A stretch of 64,000 nt of DNA from Streptomyces sp. B1I3 (GCF_030816615.1 NZ_JAUSYD010000001.1:1550001-1614000); one strand, 5' to 3'. Shown: positions 8,612-17,174, counted from the stretch's first letter. The notes: generated by a model not told the origin, from the letters alone. Translations and numbers: made by a program.

Positions 8612-9411
8612 TCCTGAGTCCCCAAGTAGGCCTGGACGACGGCCGGATCGTTCTGCACCTCGGCGGGCCGCCCGCCGGCGATCCTGCGCCCGAAGTCGAG
8701 TACGGTCACCGCGTCCGCGAGCCGCATCACCACGCCCATGTCGTGTTCGACCAGCACGATCGAGATGCCCAGGCTGTCGCGTACGTCGGCGACGACGGCC
8801 GCGACGCGGCGCCGCTCGTCGGCCGTCATGCCGGCGACGGGTTCGTCGAGAAGCAGCACCTGCGGTTCCATGCAGAGCGCCCTGCCGAGCTCGACGAGCT
8901 TCTGCTTCCCGTACGGAAGGATCCCGGCGGGCGTCTCCAGCTCCTTCTCCAGGCCGATGAACTCGGCGATCTCCCGGACCCGCGCACGGTGCAGGCGGCC
9001 CTCGCGGGCCGCCGACGGCAGCCGCAGTCCGGCTGCCACGAAGCCGGTGCGGGTGAGGCGGTGCCGGCCCAGCAGCAGGCTGTCGGCGACCGTGGCGTGC
9101 GGGGGCAGGGCCAGGTTCTGGAAGGTGCGGGCCACGCCGAGGCCGGCGATCCGGTGCGGGGCGAGCCCGGTGAGTTCGGTGGAACCGAGGTGGACGGAGC
9201 CGGAGGTGGCGCGGTAGACGCCGGAGAGCACGTTGAAGGTGGTGGACTTGCCGGCGCCGTTGGGCCCGATGACGGCGTGCACGCTGCCCGGTTCGACGGT
9301 GAAGGAGACCGCGTCCAGGGCGGTGAGGCCGGCGAAGCGCACGGTCACCTCGCGGACGGCGAGCGCGGCCGGGGCGGTGGCCGGCGCCGTGGTGGCGGGG
9401 GCGGCGCTCAT
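8608..9411 (-). CDS. livG: Branched-chain amino-acid ABC transporter ATPase, LivG type
   Basis: The 267-residue nucleotide-binding subunit has Walker A GPNGAGKST (~48-56), an ABC signature region LPYGKQKLVELGRAL, Walker B VLLLDEPVAGM and a switch histidine in LVEHDMGVV. The signature reads YGKQK instead of the usual LSxGQQ form, a variation common in LivG proteins. A GTG nine bases upstream is possible, but ATG 9411 is preferred because it overlaps the livF stop by 4 bp in the same ATGA arrangement used through the operon. Confidence 0.92.
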   Translation of the reverse strand: MSAAPATTAPATAPAALAVREVTVRFAGLTALDAVSFTVEPGSVHAVIGPNGAGKSTTFNVLSGVYRATSGSVHLGSTELTGLAPHRIAGLGVARTFQNLALPPHATVADSLLLGRHRLTRTGFVAAGLRLPSAAREGRLHRARVREIAEFIGLEKELETPAGILPYGKQKLVELGRALCMEPQVLLLDEPVAGMTADERRRVAAVVADVRDSLGISIVLVEHDMGVVMRLADAVTVLDFGRRIAGGRPAEVQNDPAVVQAYLGTQE

Positions 9412-10208
9412 GCGGACCACCTGCTCAGCGACCGCGACGGGCCGGCGACAGCCTGCGTCGCGTCCTCGGCGGCCGTCTCGTCGACCACGCCCAGGTAGCG
9501 CCTGCGTACCTCGTCGGAGGCGGCGAGCTCGTCGGCCGGTCCGTGGAGGGCGACCTCACCGACGTCCAGGACGTACGCGGTGGAGGCGAGCCGCAGCGCG
9601 ATGGCCGCGTTCTGCTCGACGAGCATCACGGAGGTGCCGCCCGCGTTGATCTCCTGGATGGTCTCGGCGATCCGGGTGGCCATCAGCGGCGCGAGGCCGA
9701 GGGACGGCTCGTCCAGGAGCAGCAGCCTGGGGCCGGCCATCAGGGCCCGTCCCATGGCCAGCATCTGCTGCTCGCCACCGGACAGCAGGCCGGCCCGCTG
9801 GTGCGCCCGCTGGCCGAGGACCGGGAACAGTTCGTGCACGCGTTCGAGTGCGGCGGCGACGGTCCTGCGCCCGCCGCGGGCCCCGAGCGCGCCGGCCCGC
9901 AGATTGTCGGCCACCGTCATCCGGGCGAACACCTGCCTGCCCTCCGGCACCTGGATCACCCCGGCGGCCACCACCTGGGCGGGGCGCAACCCGTCCAGGG
10001 GCCGGCCGTCGAAGCGGATGCTGCCCGTGCCCGTCCCGCGGTGGAAGCCGAGGGTCCGCGATACGGCCCGCAGCAGCGTGGTCTTGCCGGCGCCGTTGCC
10101 ACCGAGAACGGCGGTGATAGCGCCGGCCGGCACGTCGACGGAGACGTCGCGCAGTGCCCGTACCGGGCCGTAGCCCACGGACAGTCCGCGGATCTCGAGC
10201 GTTGCCAT
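9408..10208 (-). CDS. livF: Branched-chain amino-acid ABC transporter ATPase, LivF type
   Basis: The 266-residue ATPase has Walker A GGNGAGKTT, signature LSGGEQQMLAMGRAL, Walker B LLLLDEPSLGLAP and the LivF-typical MLVEQN H-loop, in which the switch residue is Gln-Asn rather than Glu-His. ATG 10208 is preceded by GGAGGAGG, a strong ribosome site, which decides against an upstream in-frame start. It is the first gene of a tightly coupled five-gene operon (livF-G-H-M-J). The order, ATPases first and binding protein last, is less common than binding protein first. Confidence 0.92.
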   Translation of the reverse strand: MATLEIRGLSVGYGPVRALRDVSVDVPAGAITAVLGGNGAGKTTLLRAVSRTLGFHRGTGTGSIRFDGRPLDGLRPAQVVAAGVIQVPEGRQVFARMTVADNLRAGALGARGGRRTVAAALERVHELFPVLGQRAHQRAGLLSGGEQQMLAMGRALMAGPRLLLLDEPSLGLAPLMATRIAETIQEINAGGTSVMLVEQNAAIALRLASTAYVLDVGEVALHGPADELAASDEVRRRYLGVVDETAAEDATQAVAGPSRSLSRWSA

Positions 10209-10323
10209 GCGTCCTCCTCCTTCCGACTGGTCGTTGTGGTGCCACAGACCAGCAGGGGGCGCGCCGCGCGTCCACGGGGTACGGCGCACTCGCTGCGGCT
10301 GACCAGCGATCCGAGGGGGCGGT

Positions 10324-10337
10324 TGTGCACGCGCACA
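10324..10337. promoter_or_regulatory. Possible operator between the liv operon and the PucR-type gene
   Basis: TGTGC (10324-10328) and GCACA (10333-10337) form a short inverted repeat with a 4-bp centre in the 238-bp divergent region. It is the clearest dyad there and could bind the PucR-type protein. No strong -35/-10 pair is visible. Confidence 0.3.
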
Positions 10338-10446
10338 GTGGGATTCGATCCGCTGTCCGCCCCCGCGCGGCCGGTGGCATCCTCACCAGCCATGAGCGGC
10401 TCGGCCGCACACGGGCCGTCCGACGGCCGCAGATCGGAGTGGGAAC

Positions 10447-11169
10447 ATGCAGCGGCGCAGTGACGAGCAGGGCCAGGCGCTGCTCGACGCCCTGCTGGAG
10501 GGGCGGCCGCAGGAGCCGGGTCTCGCGGCCCGCGCGGCCGCCGCCCTCGGGCTGCCGGAGCAGGGCCGCTACACGGTGGTGGTGTTCCGGGCGGGCGGGT
10601 GCGGGCCGGCGGACCTGAGCACGGCGGCGGACGGCATGCGGTTCTTCCGGCGGACGCGGGCCGACTGCGAGATCCTCGTCGTCGCCCTCGCGGACCACGA
10701 CCCGGCCGGGCTCGCCCCGTTGCTGGCGCGGTGGTGTCCGGGCCCCGGCGGGATCGGTCCGCCGGTGGACGGCCTCGCCGAACTGGGGGCGGCCCGCCGG
10801 CTGGCCGATGTGGCGTTGCTGACCTGCCCACCGGGCACGGCGGGGATCGTACGGCTGGAGGAGCGGCTGCCGGCGGCGCTGGTGGCGAGCCAGCCGGAGC
10901 TGTCGGCACGGCTGCTCGCCGACGTCTTCGGGCCGCTGCTGGCCCTGGACCCGGCGGACCGTGCGCTGCTGGTGCGGACGCTGGACGCGTGGCTGGAGTG
11001 CGGGGGGTCGGCGGGGCGGGCGGCGGGCCGCCTGTACTGCCACCGCAACACGGTGCTCAACCGTCTGCGGCGGCTGGAGCAGCTGACGGCCCGGTCCCTG
11101 TCACAGCCGCGGGAACTGGTCGAGATGATGCTGGCCCTGTACGCGTTCGAGCTGTCGGCGCCGCTGTGA
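10447..11169 (+). CDS. PucR-type helix-turn-helix transcriptional regulator
   Basis: The 240-residue protein ends in the PucR/CdaR C-terminal HTH (LVRTLDAWLECGGSAGRAAG, then LYCHRNTVLNRLRRLEQLT; residues ~178-225). That placement and the YCHRNTVLNRL recognition segment are diagnostic. The N-terminal ~170 residues are a short sensor-like region I do not recognise, and the protein is shorter than most PucR members (400-550). ATG 10447 has GGAG about 8 nt before it. Divergent from the liv operon, it is the natural candidate for regulating it. Confidence 0.8.
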   Translation: MQRRSDEQGQALLDALLEGRPQEPGLAARAAAALGLPEQGRYTVVVFRAGGCGPADLSTAADGMRFFRRTRADCEILVVALADHDPAGLAPLLARWCPGPGGIGPPVDGLAELGAARRLADVALLTCPPGTAGIVRLEERLPAALVASQPELSARLLADVFGPLLALDPADRALLVRTLDAWLECGGSAGRAAGRLYCHRNTVLNRLRRLEQLTARSLSQPRELVEMMLALYAFELSAPL

Positions 11170-11224
11170 GAGGGCGGGCCGCCGCCGCCCCGCACAGGCT
11201 CGGGGCCGCCGCCCCGGACGGGCG

Positions 11225-11255
11225 CCGCCCCGCGGTGCCGGGCACCGCGGGGCGG
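11225..11255. terminator. Bidirectional hairpin terminator
   Basis: CCGCCCCGCGGTG (11225-11237) pairs with CACCGCGGGGCGG (11243-11255) around a 5-nt loop. It lies between the PucR-type gene and the convergent glycerate kinase gene, 7 bp from the latter's stop. Confidence 0.75.
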
Positions 11256-11262
11256 GGTCGCC

Positions 11263-12378
11263 TCAGGACAGGAAGTCGCGGGCGATCGACTCGGCCACGC
11301 GTTCCAGCAGGGGGCCCGCCTGTGCCATGGAGACCGCCGGGTCGGGTTCCAGCTCCGACAGGGCGTAGGCCCGGCGGATGCCGGCCCGGCCCAGAGCCTC
11401 GGCCGGCAGGGCCAGACGCCCGCAGACGGCGACGACCTCCACGCCGGCCGCGCGGGCCGCCGCGGCCACGCCCGCCGGGGCCTTGCCGTGCAGGGTCTGC
11501 TCGTCGAGCGAGCCCTCGCCCGTCACGACGAGCGTGGCCCGGGCGAGCGCCGGGGCGAAGCCCAGGACGTCGAGCATGACGTCGATACCGGGCCGGAAGC
11601 GTGCGCCCAGGGCGACCAGGGCCCCGTAACCGATGCCGCCGGCGGCGCCGGCTCCGGGGAGCTCGGCGTGTTCGGGCCCCAGTACGGAGGCGTAGTGCGC
11701 GAGCGCCGCGTCCAGGACCGCGATGTCCTCCTCGGTGGCGCCCTTCTGACGCCCGTACACCTCGGGCGCGCCCTTCGGCCCGGTGAGCGGGTTGTCCACG
11801 TCGCTGGCCAGGATCAGGTCGATGTCCGCCACCCGCGGGTCCAGCCCCGACAGGTCGGCCTCGGCCAGGTCGGCGAGCCCGCCGCCGCCGGGGCCGACGG
11901 GCTTGCCGTCCGCGTCCAGGAAGCGGGCCCCGAGGGCGGCGAGCATGCCCGCGCCGCCGTCGGTCGTCGCGCTGCCGCCCACACCGAACACGATCGTCCG
12001 GGCACCCGCGTCCAGCGCGGCCGCCAGCAGTTCACCGGAGCCGTACGTGGTCGCCGTGAGCGGGGCGAACTCCCCGGCCGGCAGGTGCTGGAGGCCGGAC
12101 GCCTCCGCCATCTCCACCACGGCGGTGGTCCCGCGTACCGCGTAGGACGCGTCCACCGGCGTCCCCAGCGGCCCGGTCACCCGCGCCTCACGGCGCTCGA
12201 ATCCGGCGGCCACCGCCGCCGCGACCGTGCCGTCGCCGCCGTCCGCGACGGGCAGGGTCTCGACCTGCACATCGGGTACGACGCGCCGCAGCCCGGCCGT
12301 CACCCGCTCCGCGACCTGTACGGCCGTGAGCGAGCCCTTGAACTTGTCCGCCGCGACGAGCACGCGGGCGGTCTTCAT
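11263..12378 (-). CDS. Glycerate kinase (type II, GarK/GlxK family)
   Basis: The 371-residue protein shows the family hallmarks in order: VLVAADKFKGSLTAVQVAE at the N-terminus, PVADGGDGT (~45), TYGSGELLAAAL (~110), FGVGGSATTDGGAGML (~130), LILASDVDNPLTGPKGA (~185), GAAGGIGYGALVALGA (~240) and VVTGEGSLDEQTLHGKAP (~285). It phosphorylates D-glycerate to a phosphoglycerate, feeding glyoxylate or glycerate into glycolysis. ATG 12378 has GGAG 5 nt upstream. It is divergent from the Nudix gene. Confidence 0.92.
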   Translation of the reverse strand: MKTARVLVAADKFKGSLTAVQVAERVTAGLRRVVPDVQVETLPVADGGDGTVAAAVAAGFERREARVTGPLGTPVDASYAVRGTTAVVEMAEASGLQHLPAGEFAPLTATTYGSGELLAAALDAGARTIVFGVGGSATTDGGAGMLAALGARFLDADGKPVGPGGGGLADLAEADLSGLDPRVADIDLILASDVDNPLTGPKGAPEVYGRQKGATEEDIAVLDAALAHYASVLGPEHAELPGAGAAGGIGYGALVALGARFRPGIDVMLDVLGFAPALARATLVVTGEGSLDEQTLHGKAPAGVAAAARAAGVEVVAVCGRLALPAEALGRAGIRRAYALSELEPDPAVSMAQAGPLLERVAESIARDFLS

Positions 12379-12510
12379 CACTGCTCCGTCCGTCACCTTG
12401 CATCCCTTGCTTTCGAACAGGCAGTCGCGCCGCCCCGACCCTATCCGGCCCACCCCCCGTCTGCCCATGGCCACCGGAACCCGGCCCGCGGTGCCCGTAC
12501 GCTGCCAGGC

Positions 12511-13005
12511 GTGACCACCACTAACTACGCCACCTACATCGCGGGCCTGCCCCGGGTCCTCGCCGCGGCCGCCTCGCTGTTCCGGGACGGGACCGGACGG
12601 ATCCTGCTCGTCGAGCCGAACTACCGCGCGGGCTGGGCGCTGCCCGGCGGCACGGTCGAGTCCGACGCGGGCGAGGGTCCCCGGCAGGCCGCGCGCAGGG
12701 AGACGGCGGAGGAGATCGGCCTCGATCTGGAGCCGGGCCGGCTGCTCGCGGTCGACTGGGCGCGCGGCACCGCCCGCCCACCGATCGCCGCGTACCTGTA
12801 CGACGGCGGTGTCCTGTCCGACGAGCAGTTCGCGGCGATCCGGCTCCAGGAGGCGGAGCTGCTGTCCTGGAAGCTCGTGGAGCGCGCCGCCCTCGACGGG
12901 TACCTCCCGGGCCCGCTCGGGCTGCGGGTGCGGGCGGCGCTGGACGTGCTGGACTCCGGGGCGGGCACGGCCGAGCTGGAGGACGGCGAACCGGCCGCCC
13001 GCTGA
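12511..13005 (+). CDS. Nudix hydrolase
   Basis: The 164-residue protein starts at GTG 12511. Its Nudix box runs from GGTVESDAGEGP to ARRETAEEIGLDL (~47-72): the REx2EEx2G core is intact, but the GG-to-GE part is about two residues longer than the GGxxExGE consensus. Nudix enzymes hydrolyse nucleoside diphosphates linked to another group; the substrate here cannot be told. No ribosome site is obvious before the GTG, which may be leaderless. Confidence 0.85.
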   Translation: MTTTNYATYIAGLPRVLAAAASLFRDGTGRILLVEPNYRAGWALPGGTVESDAGEGPRQAARRETAEEIGLDLEPGRLLAVDWARGTARPPIAAYLYDGGVLSDEQFAAIRLQEAELLSWKLVERAALDGYLPGPLGLRVRAALDVLDSGAGTAELEDGEPAAR

Positions 13006-13009
13006 GGGC

Positions 13010-13210
13010 TCAGCCCTGCGGGTCCTGAGGCCGGGCGTCGGCCTCCCGACGCGCGTCGTCGTGGGCGGCCGCCCGCGCCTCGGTGCGGTGGCCGCGCGCG
13101 ATGTAGTCGCGCACGACGAGTTCGACGGCGTCCTGCGGGTTGCCCACCCCCGCGAGGACCATGACTTCCACGACGAGTTCGGCGTCCAGAGCAACGGTGA
13201 CCTTGGCCAT
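13010..13210 (-). CDS. Small VapB/ribbon-helix-helix-like protein, function unknown
   Basis: The 66-residue protein begins MAKVTVALDAELVVEVM and continues DAVELVVRDYIARG, resembling the N-terminal beta strand and helices of VapB-type antitoxins. A charged Arg/Asp/Ala-rich tail follows. No PIN-domain or other toxin gene is next to it: neighbours are the convergent Nudix gene (4-bp gap) and a [2Fe-2S] protein gene. It may be an orphan DNA-binding protein. Codon bias supports a real gene; function is not assigned. Confidence 0.6.
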   Translation of the reverse strand: MAKVTVALDAELVVEVMVLAGVGNPQDAVELVVRDYIARGHRTEARAAAHDDARREADARPQDPQG

Positions 13211-13462
13211 GGGGCGGACCCTATGGGGTGCCGGCGGAAATGTCATCGCGGCGGGCACGACCCGGCAGGTGCGGCCCTTCGCCTGTCCGGCGGGCATCGC
13301 GGCCGGACAGGGGCCCGGCTCGTCGTCGTGGACGCGGAGCCGGGCCCGTACGGCGAACCGGGGCCGGGGCGACGATCCGCGCATCCATCGGGACGGCGCT
13401 CCCGGCGCCGCCGGACCGGCTGTCCGCGGAGGGCCGGCCCGGACCGGTCCGGCCCGGGGCCG

Positions 13463-13867
13463 TCAGCGCTCCAGCTCCGCCCGTACGCGGCGCGAGGGGC
13501 GGAAGACGTACAGGTCGAGGATGTCCGGCGGGTCCGCGAGGCCCGGGCCGCCGTCCTGGGCCCAGCTGACGATGTCGTCGACGGCGTGGGGGTCGTTGAC
13601 CAGCCCGAGCCATACGGGCCGCCCACCGGCCCGGCGCCCCTCGGCCGACGGCTGTACGACGATGACGTTGCCCTGTTCGCAGGCGTCCAGGCACTCCACG
13701 GCACGCACGGTGGCGCTCCCGTCGAGTGACCGCCGCAGGTGCGCCAGCTGGCCGGCGTGGTCCACACCGGGGATCTTCGGGGTACCGCAGCAGCAGCCCC
13801 GGCAGACGCTGACGGTGGGCCGGGCCGGCCCGGGTTCGCCGGCGGTCCGGCGCGTGCGACGGCTCAT
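13463..13867 (-). CDS. Thioredoxin-like [2Fe-2S] ferredoxin domain protein
   Basis: The 134-residue protein has CRGCCCG at residues 22-28 and CLDACEQGN at 59-67. This supplies the four-cysteine spacing (Cys22, Cys27, Cys59, Cys63) of thioredoxin-fold [2Fe-2S] ferredoxins such as NuoE relatives, plus two extra cysteines in the first cluster. The C-terminal ~60 residues (WLGLVNDPHAVDDIVSWAQD) are typical of the actinomycete branch. Probably a small electron carrier or metal-related protein; partner unknown. It is divergent from the riboswitch-controlled exporter gene. Confidence 0.82.
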   Translation of the reverse strand: MSRRTRRTAGEPGPARPTVSVCRGCCCGTPKIPGVDHAGQLAHLRRSLDGSATVRAVECLDACEQGNVIVVQPSAEGRRAGGRPVWLGLVNDPHAVDDIVSWAQDGGPGLADPPDILDLYVFRPSRRVRAELER

Positions 13868-13954
13868 GCGGGGGCACTCCCGGTGGTGTCACGGATGATC
13901 ACCCCGAGACTGTACCGATCGCTGCCGTGCAGGCCCGGTGGGGTATCGTGGACG

Positions 13955-14061
13955 GCTGCGAAGGGGAGTAGCCCCGAAAACCGGTCGTCGACACACTGGA
14001 GCCTCCGGGTTCCCGGTGGCCGGGCTCGTAGATCCTTACGGGTGGGCGAGACCTTCGGTCA
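13955..14061 (+). ncRNA. yybP-ykoY-type manganese riboswitch
   Basis: The leader of the TMEM165/GDT1 gene has the motif's conserved parts: CGAAGG (13959-13964) pairs with CCTTCG (14052-14057) to close P1; GGGGAGTAGCC follows the left strand; GAGACC precedes the right strand; internal helices lie between. These match the yybP-ykoY aptamer, which senses Mn2+ and often precedes UPF0016/TMEM165 and other Mn2+ efflux genes. The gene downstream is exactly such a family, which strengthens the call. Boundaries are approximate. Confidence 0.85.
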
Positions 14062-14069
14062 GGTATGAC

Positions 14070-14090
14070 ACGCCCGCGCCCTGCGGGCGT
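14070..14090 (+). promoter_or_regulatory. Hairpin after the Mn2+ aptamer (possible expression platform)
   Basis: ACGCCCGC (14070-14077) pairs with GCGGGCGT (14083-14090) around GCCCT, 13 nt after P1 of the aptamer and 89 nt before the ATG. It may be an intrinsic terminator or part of a switch that the aptamer controls. No T-tract follows, so the mechanism is unclear. Confidence 0.5.
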
Positions 14091-14178
14091 CGCCGTCATG
14101 CCGGGCCGTGGTCCTCCTGAAGCCCGAGTGGTGCTTCGCGGAAGCCCGGGGCCCGGCTCTCACAGAAGGCCACCCGGA

Positions 14179-14763
14179 ATGCATCTCGACCCCCTGGCGA
14201 TCCTCACCGCCTTCGGGCTGATCTTCCTCGCGGAGCTCCCCGACAAGACCATGTTCGCCTCTCTGGCCATGGGCACCCGCATGCGCCCGCTCTACGTCTG
14301 GTTCGGCACGTCGTCCGCGTTCGTCGTGCACGTCGCCATCGCGGTCGGGGCGGGCGGACTGATCGGTCTGCTCCCCGGCTGGATCGTCAAACTGGTGTCG
14401 GCCGCCCTCTTCGCCTTCGGCGCGTTCATGCTGCTGCGCAGTGGCGGCGGCGACGAGGACGAGGGTCAGGAGGTCCGGACCGTGACCGGCTTCTGGCCGG
14501 TCTACTCGACCGCCTTCATGGCGGTCTTCATCAGCGAGTGGGGCGACCTGACGCAGATCACCACCGCGAACCTCGCCGCGAGCAACGGCACGTGGTCGAC
14601 GGCCGTCGGCGCGGCCGCCGCCCTGATGTCCGTGTCCGCGCTGGCCCTGCTGGCGGGGCGTTTCATCGCCAAGCGGATCCCGCTGAAGACCGTGCAGCGT
14701 ATCGGCGGCCTCTGCATGCTGGCCCTCGCGATCTGGTCGGTCGTCGAGATCTTCACGGGCTGA
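14179..14763 (+). CDS. TMEM165/GDT1 (UPF0016) family cation exporter, probably Mn2+
   Basis: The 194-residue protein has six hydrophobic segments and the two family signatures: ELPDKT (~19-24) in the first helix and EWGDLTQ (~120) in the fourth. Both contain the ExGD/ExPD acidic motif that coordinates the cation. Bacterial members export Mn2+ (and perhaps Ca2+). The second signature reads EWGDLTQ rather than EWGDKTQ. It lies behind a manganese riboswitch, so the likely role is Mn2+ efflux induced by high Mn2+. Confidence 0.92.
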   Translation: MHLDPLAILTAFGLIFLAELPDKTMFASLAMGTRMRPLYVWFGTSSAFVVHVAIAVGAGGLIGLLPGWIVKLVSAALFAFGAFMLLRSGGGDEDEGQEVRTVTGFWPVYSTAFMAVFISEWGDLTQITTANLAASNGTWSTAVGAAAALMSVSALALLAGRFIAKRIPLKTVQRIGGLCMLALAIWSVVEIFTG

Positions 14764-14866
14764 CGCGGACGGCCCCTCTTCACGGGCGGACACGGGCGGC
14801 TCCGGAGGGCCCCGGCTGATCTCCGCGGGCCGGTCGCCGGCGGCCGGTCCGGGCCCGGAGCCGGCC

Positions 14867-15385
14867 TCAGAACAGGGTCGGCGTCCCGTCGTGCGCCCTT
14901 CGTTCGAAGGCGAGCAGCCGCTGCTTGCGCTCCAGCCCGCCGCCGTATCCCGTCAGGCCTCCCGACGCTCCGACGACCCGGTGGCAGGGAACGATGATCC
15001 CGACCGGGTTCCTGCCGTTGGCCAGGCCCACCGCGCGGGAGGCGCCGGGCCTGCCGAGCTCCGCGGCGAGTTCGCCGTACGAACGTGTCTCGCCGTACGG
15101 GATGCGTCGGAGCCCGGCCCAGACGTCGCGCTGGAACACGGTGCCCTGGAGGTGGAGCGGCAGGTCGAACTCCGTCAGCTCGCCCGCGAAGTAGGCGTCG
15201 AGCTGGCGGACGGTCTCGGTGAAGGGCCGGTCGTCCGGGTCGCCGAAGGTCTCCTCGGGCGGGCGGTGCCGCTGGTCGGTCATGTACAGGCCGGACAGCG
15301 CACCGCCGGTGGCGACCAGCGTGAGCGCCCCGTACGGGCTGTCGACGACGGTGTGCTGCCTGGTCGTCGGGGATGGGGTGGTCAT
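14867..15385 (-). CDS. ogt: Methylated-DNA--protein-cysteine S-methyltransferase
   Basis: The 172-residue protein has the active site IVPCHRVV with acceptor Cys134, the HTH region FQRDVWAGLRRIPYGETRSY (~84-103) and GASRAVGLANGRNP (~114-127). It repairs O6-alkylguanine by irreversible transfer to its cysteine. ATG 15385 lies 17 bp after the stop of the Ada-AlkA gene on the same strand, so the two form an alkylation-repair operon in which this protein supplies the methyltransferase activity the fusion lacks. Confidence 0.95.
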   Translation of the reverse strand: MTTPSPTTRQHTVVDSPYGALTLVATGGALSGLYMTDQRHRPPEETFGDPDDRPFTETVRQLDAYFAGELTEFDLPLHLQGTVFQRDVWAGLRRIPYGETRSYGELAAELGRPGASRAVGLANGRNPVGIIVPCHRVVGASGGLTGYGGGLERKQRLLAFERRAHDGTPTLF

Positions 15386-15402
15386 GGTTCGTCCTTGCTC
15401 CC

Positions 15403-16875
15403 TCAGACGGGCAGGTGGTTGATGGGGTGGTCGTCGACGGTCCACAGGTACTGCACGGCGTACGCCCGCCAGGGGCGCCAGCGCGCCGCGCGTGCGGTGA
15501 GAGCGGCCGGGGTCGCGGGGAGGCCGAGCCGCTCCGCCGCACGGCGGATGCCGAGGTCGGTGGCGAGGAAGGCGTCCGGGTCCCCGAGGCCGCGCATGGC
15601 GATCACCTCCGTCGTCCAGGGACCGAACCCCGGCAGCGCCCCCAGCTCGGCCCTGGCCTGCTCCCAGTCGGTGCCCTCCCCCAGGTGCAGGGACCCGCCG
15701 GCGAGCGCGGTGACCAGGGTGGTGAGGGTGGTGCGCCGGCTGCGCGGCAGGGCGAGCGCCTCGGGGTCGAGCCCGGCCAGTGCCCCGGGAGCGGGGAAGA
15801 GATGCGTCAGACCGCCCTCGGGGTCCTCGACCGGTGTGCCGTGGGCGGTGACCAGGCGGGCCGCGTGGGTGCGGGCGGCGGCCGTGGAGACCTGCTGGCC
15901 GAGCACGGCGCGCACGGCGAACTCCGCCGCGTCGACCGTACGCGGCACCCGGCGCCCGGGACCCGCCTCGACCAGTGGGGCGAGCAGCGGGTCGGTGCGC
16001 AGCTGGTCGTCGACGGCGACCGGGTCGGCGTCGAGGTCGAGCAGGCGGCGGCACCGGCTGATGGCCCGGGTGAGATCGCGCGGGTCCGTGAGGGAGAGAC
16101 GGCAGGCGATGTGGCCGGGCTGCGGGGAGAGCGACACGACACCGTGTCCGTGCGGGAGGGTGAGCGTGCGGCGGTAGGCGCCGTCGCGCCATTCCTCGAC
16201 CCCGGGCACGGCGGTCGCGGCGAGATGGCCGAAGAGGTTGCCGGGGTTGAGGGGTGCGCGGTAGGGCAGTCGCAGGGCGATGATCCCGGGGGTGGCGGGC
16301 ACCGCGGTCCCCCGCGCCGCCCTGGTGCGCAGCTCCCCCGGGGAGAGGGCGAAGACCTCACGCACCGTGTCGTTGAAGGTGCGGATGGAGGCGAATCCGG
16401 CGGCGAACGCCACCTCGGCCATCGGCAGGCCGGTGGTCTCGATCAGTACCCGTGCGGTCTGGGCGCGCTGGGAGCGCGCCAGGGCGAGCGGCCCGGCACC
16501 GAGCTCGGCGAGGAGCTGGCGCTCTATCTGCCGTGCCGAGTAGCCGAGCCGTGCGGCGAGTCCGGGTACGCCCTCGCGGTCCACGACGCCGTCCTGGATG
16601 AGGCGCATGGCCCGGGCGACGGAGTCGGCGCGGGCGTTCCACTCCGGGGATCCGGGGCTGGTGTCGGGACGGCAGCGCTTGCACGCCCGGAACCCGGCCT
16701 GCTGGCAGGCGGCGGCGCTGGGGTAGAAGGTCATGTTGCGGGCCTTGGGCGGCACGACGGGGCAGCTGGGCCGGCAGTAGATCCGGGTGGTCAGGACCGC
16801 GGTGAAGAACCAGCCGTCGAAGCGGGCGTCCTTCGACCGGACGGCCCGCACGCAGCGCTCGGTGTCGGTGTGCAT
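15403..16875 (-). CDS. Ada-AlkA fusion: methyl-phosphotriester-sensing regulator and DNA-3-methyladenine glycosylase
   Basis: The 490 residues hold three units. Residues 1-~80 are the Ada zinc domain with cysteines 34, 38, 65 and 68 (YCRPSCP and CKRCRP); Cys38 matches the methyl acceptor of E. coli Ada. Residues ~85-185 are an AraC-type HTH (LGYSARQIERQL, then VAFAAGFASIRTFNDTV). The rest is an AlkA glycosylase: helix-hairpin-helix in LPGFGPWTTEVIAM (~425) and catalytic Asp in FLATDLGIRRA. It senses alkyl phosphotriesters, activates repair genes and removes alkylated bases. Likely autoregulated, with ogt downstream. Confidence 0.93.
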   Translation of the reverse strand: MHTDTERCVRAVRSKDARFDGWFFTAVLTTRIYCRPSCPVVPPKARNMTFYPSAAACQQAGFRACKRCRPDTSPGSPEWNARADSVARAMRLIQDGVVDREGVPGLAARLGYSARQIERQLLAELGAGPLALARSQRAQTARVLIETTGLPMAEVAFAAGFASIRTFNDTVREVFALSPGELRTRAARGTAVPATPGIIALRLPYRAPLNPGNLFGHLAATAVPGVEEWRDGAYRRTLTLPHGHGVVSLSPQPGHIACRLSLTDPRDLTRAISRCRRLLDLDADPVAVDDQLRTDPLLAPLVEAGPGRRVPRTVDAAEFAVRAVLGQQVSTAAARTHAARLVTAHGTPVEDPEGGLTHLFPAPGALAGLDPEALALPRSRRTTLTTLVTALAGGSLHLGEGTDWEQARAELGALPGFGPWTTEVIAMRGLGDPDAFLATDLGIRRAAERLGLPATPAALTARAARWRPWRAYAVQYLWTVDDHPINHLPV

Positions 16876-17174
16876 GGCTCAAGCATCCGGCACCGACAGC
16901 GGCATGGCTGGCGGAAATCCGACATCAGCCTCGCGCTGCCAGGGGTTGCCCCGTCCCCGTTGGCGAAACAGGGCCCCGGGTTCGCCGGGACGGCCGGTGG
17001 AGACGGGGTACGCCGGCGTGCACGGGGAACCGGCGACGGCCCTCCCGCCTTGCGCCTGCCGTCCCCGATCGGCGAGCCCCGAACTTCCTCCTGTCTCCCG
17101 CACGGCGTCTGCGCACACCCGTTCGTGTGCCTCGACGGTGTGGCGTCATGGCTCCTGCGGCTCGGTGACGTGGC

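Noticed and set aside
12188..12403. Small minus-strand open frame near the glycerate kinase start
   Set aside because: It is in a shifted frame within the kinase gene and has no independent support.
14070..14090. tRNA or small RNA gene
   Set aside because: Only an 8-bp hairpin; no cloverleaf. It is better explained as part of the riboswitch leader.
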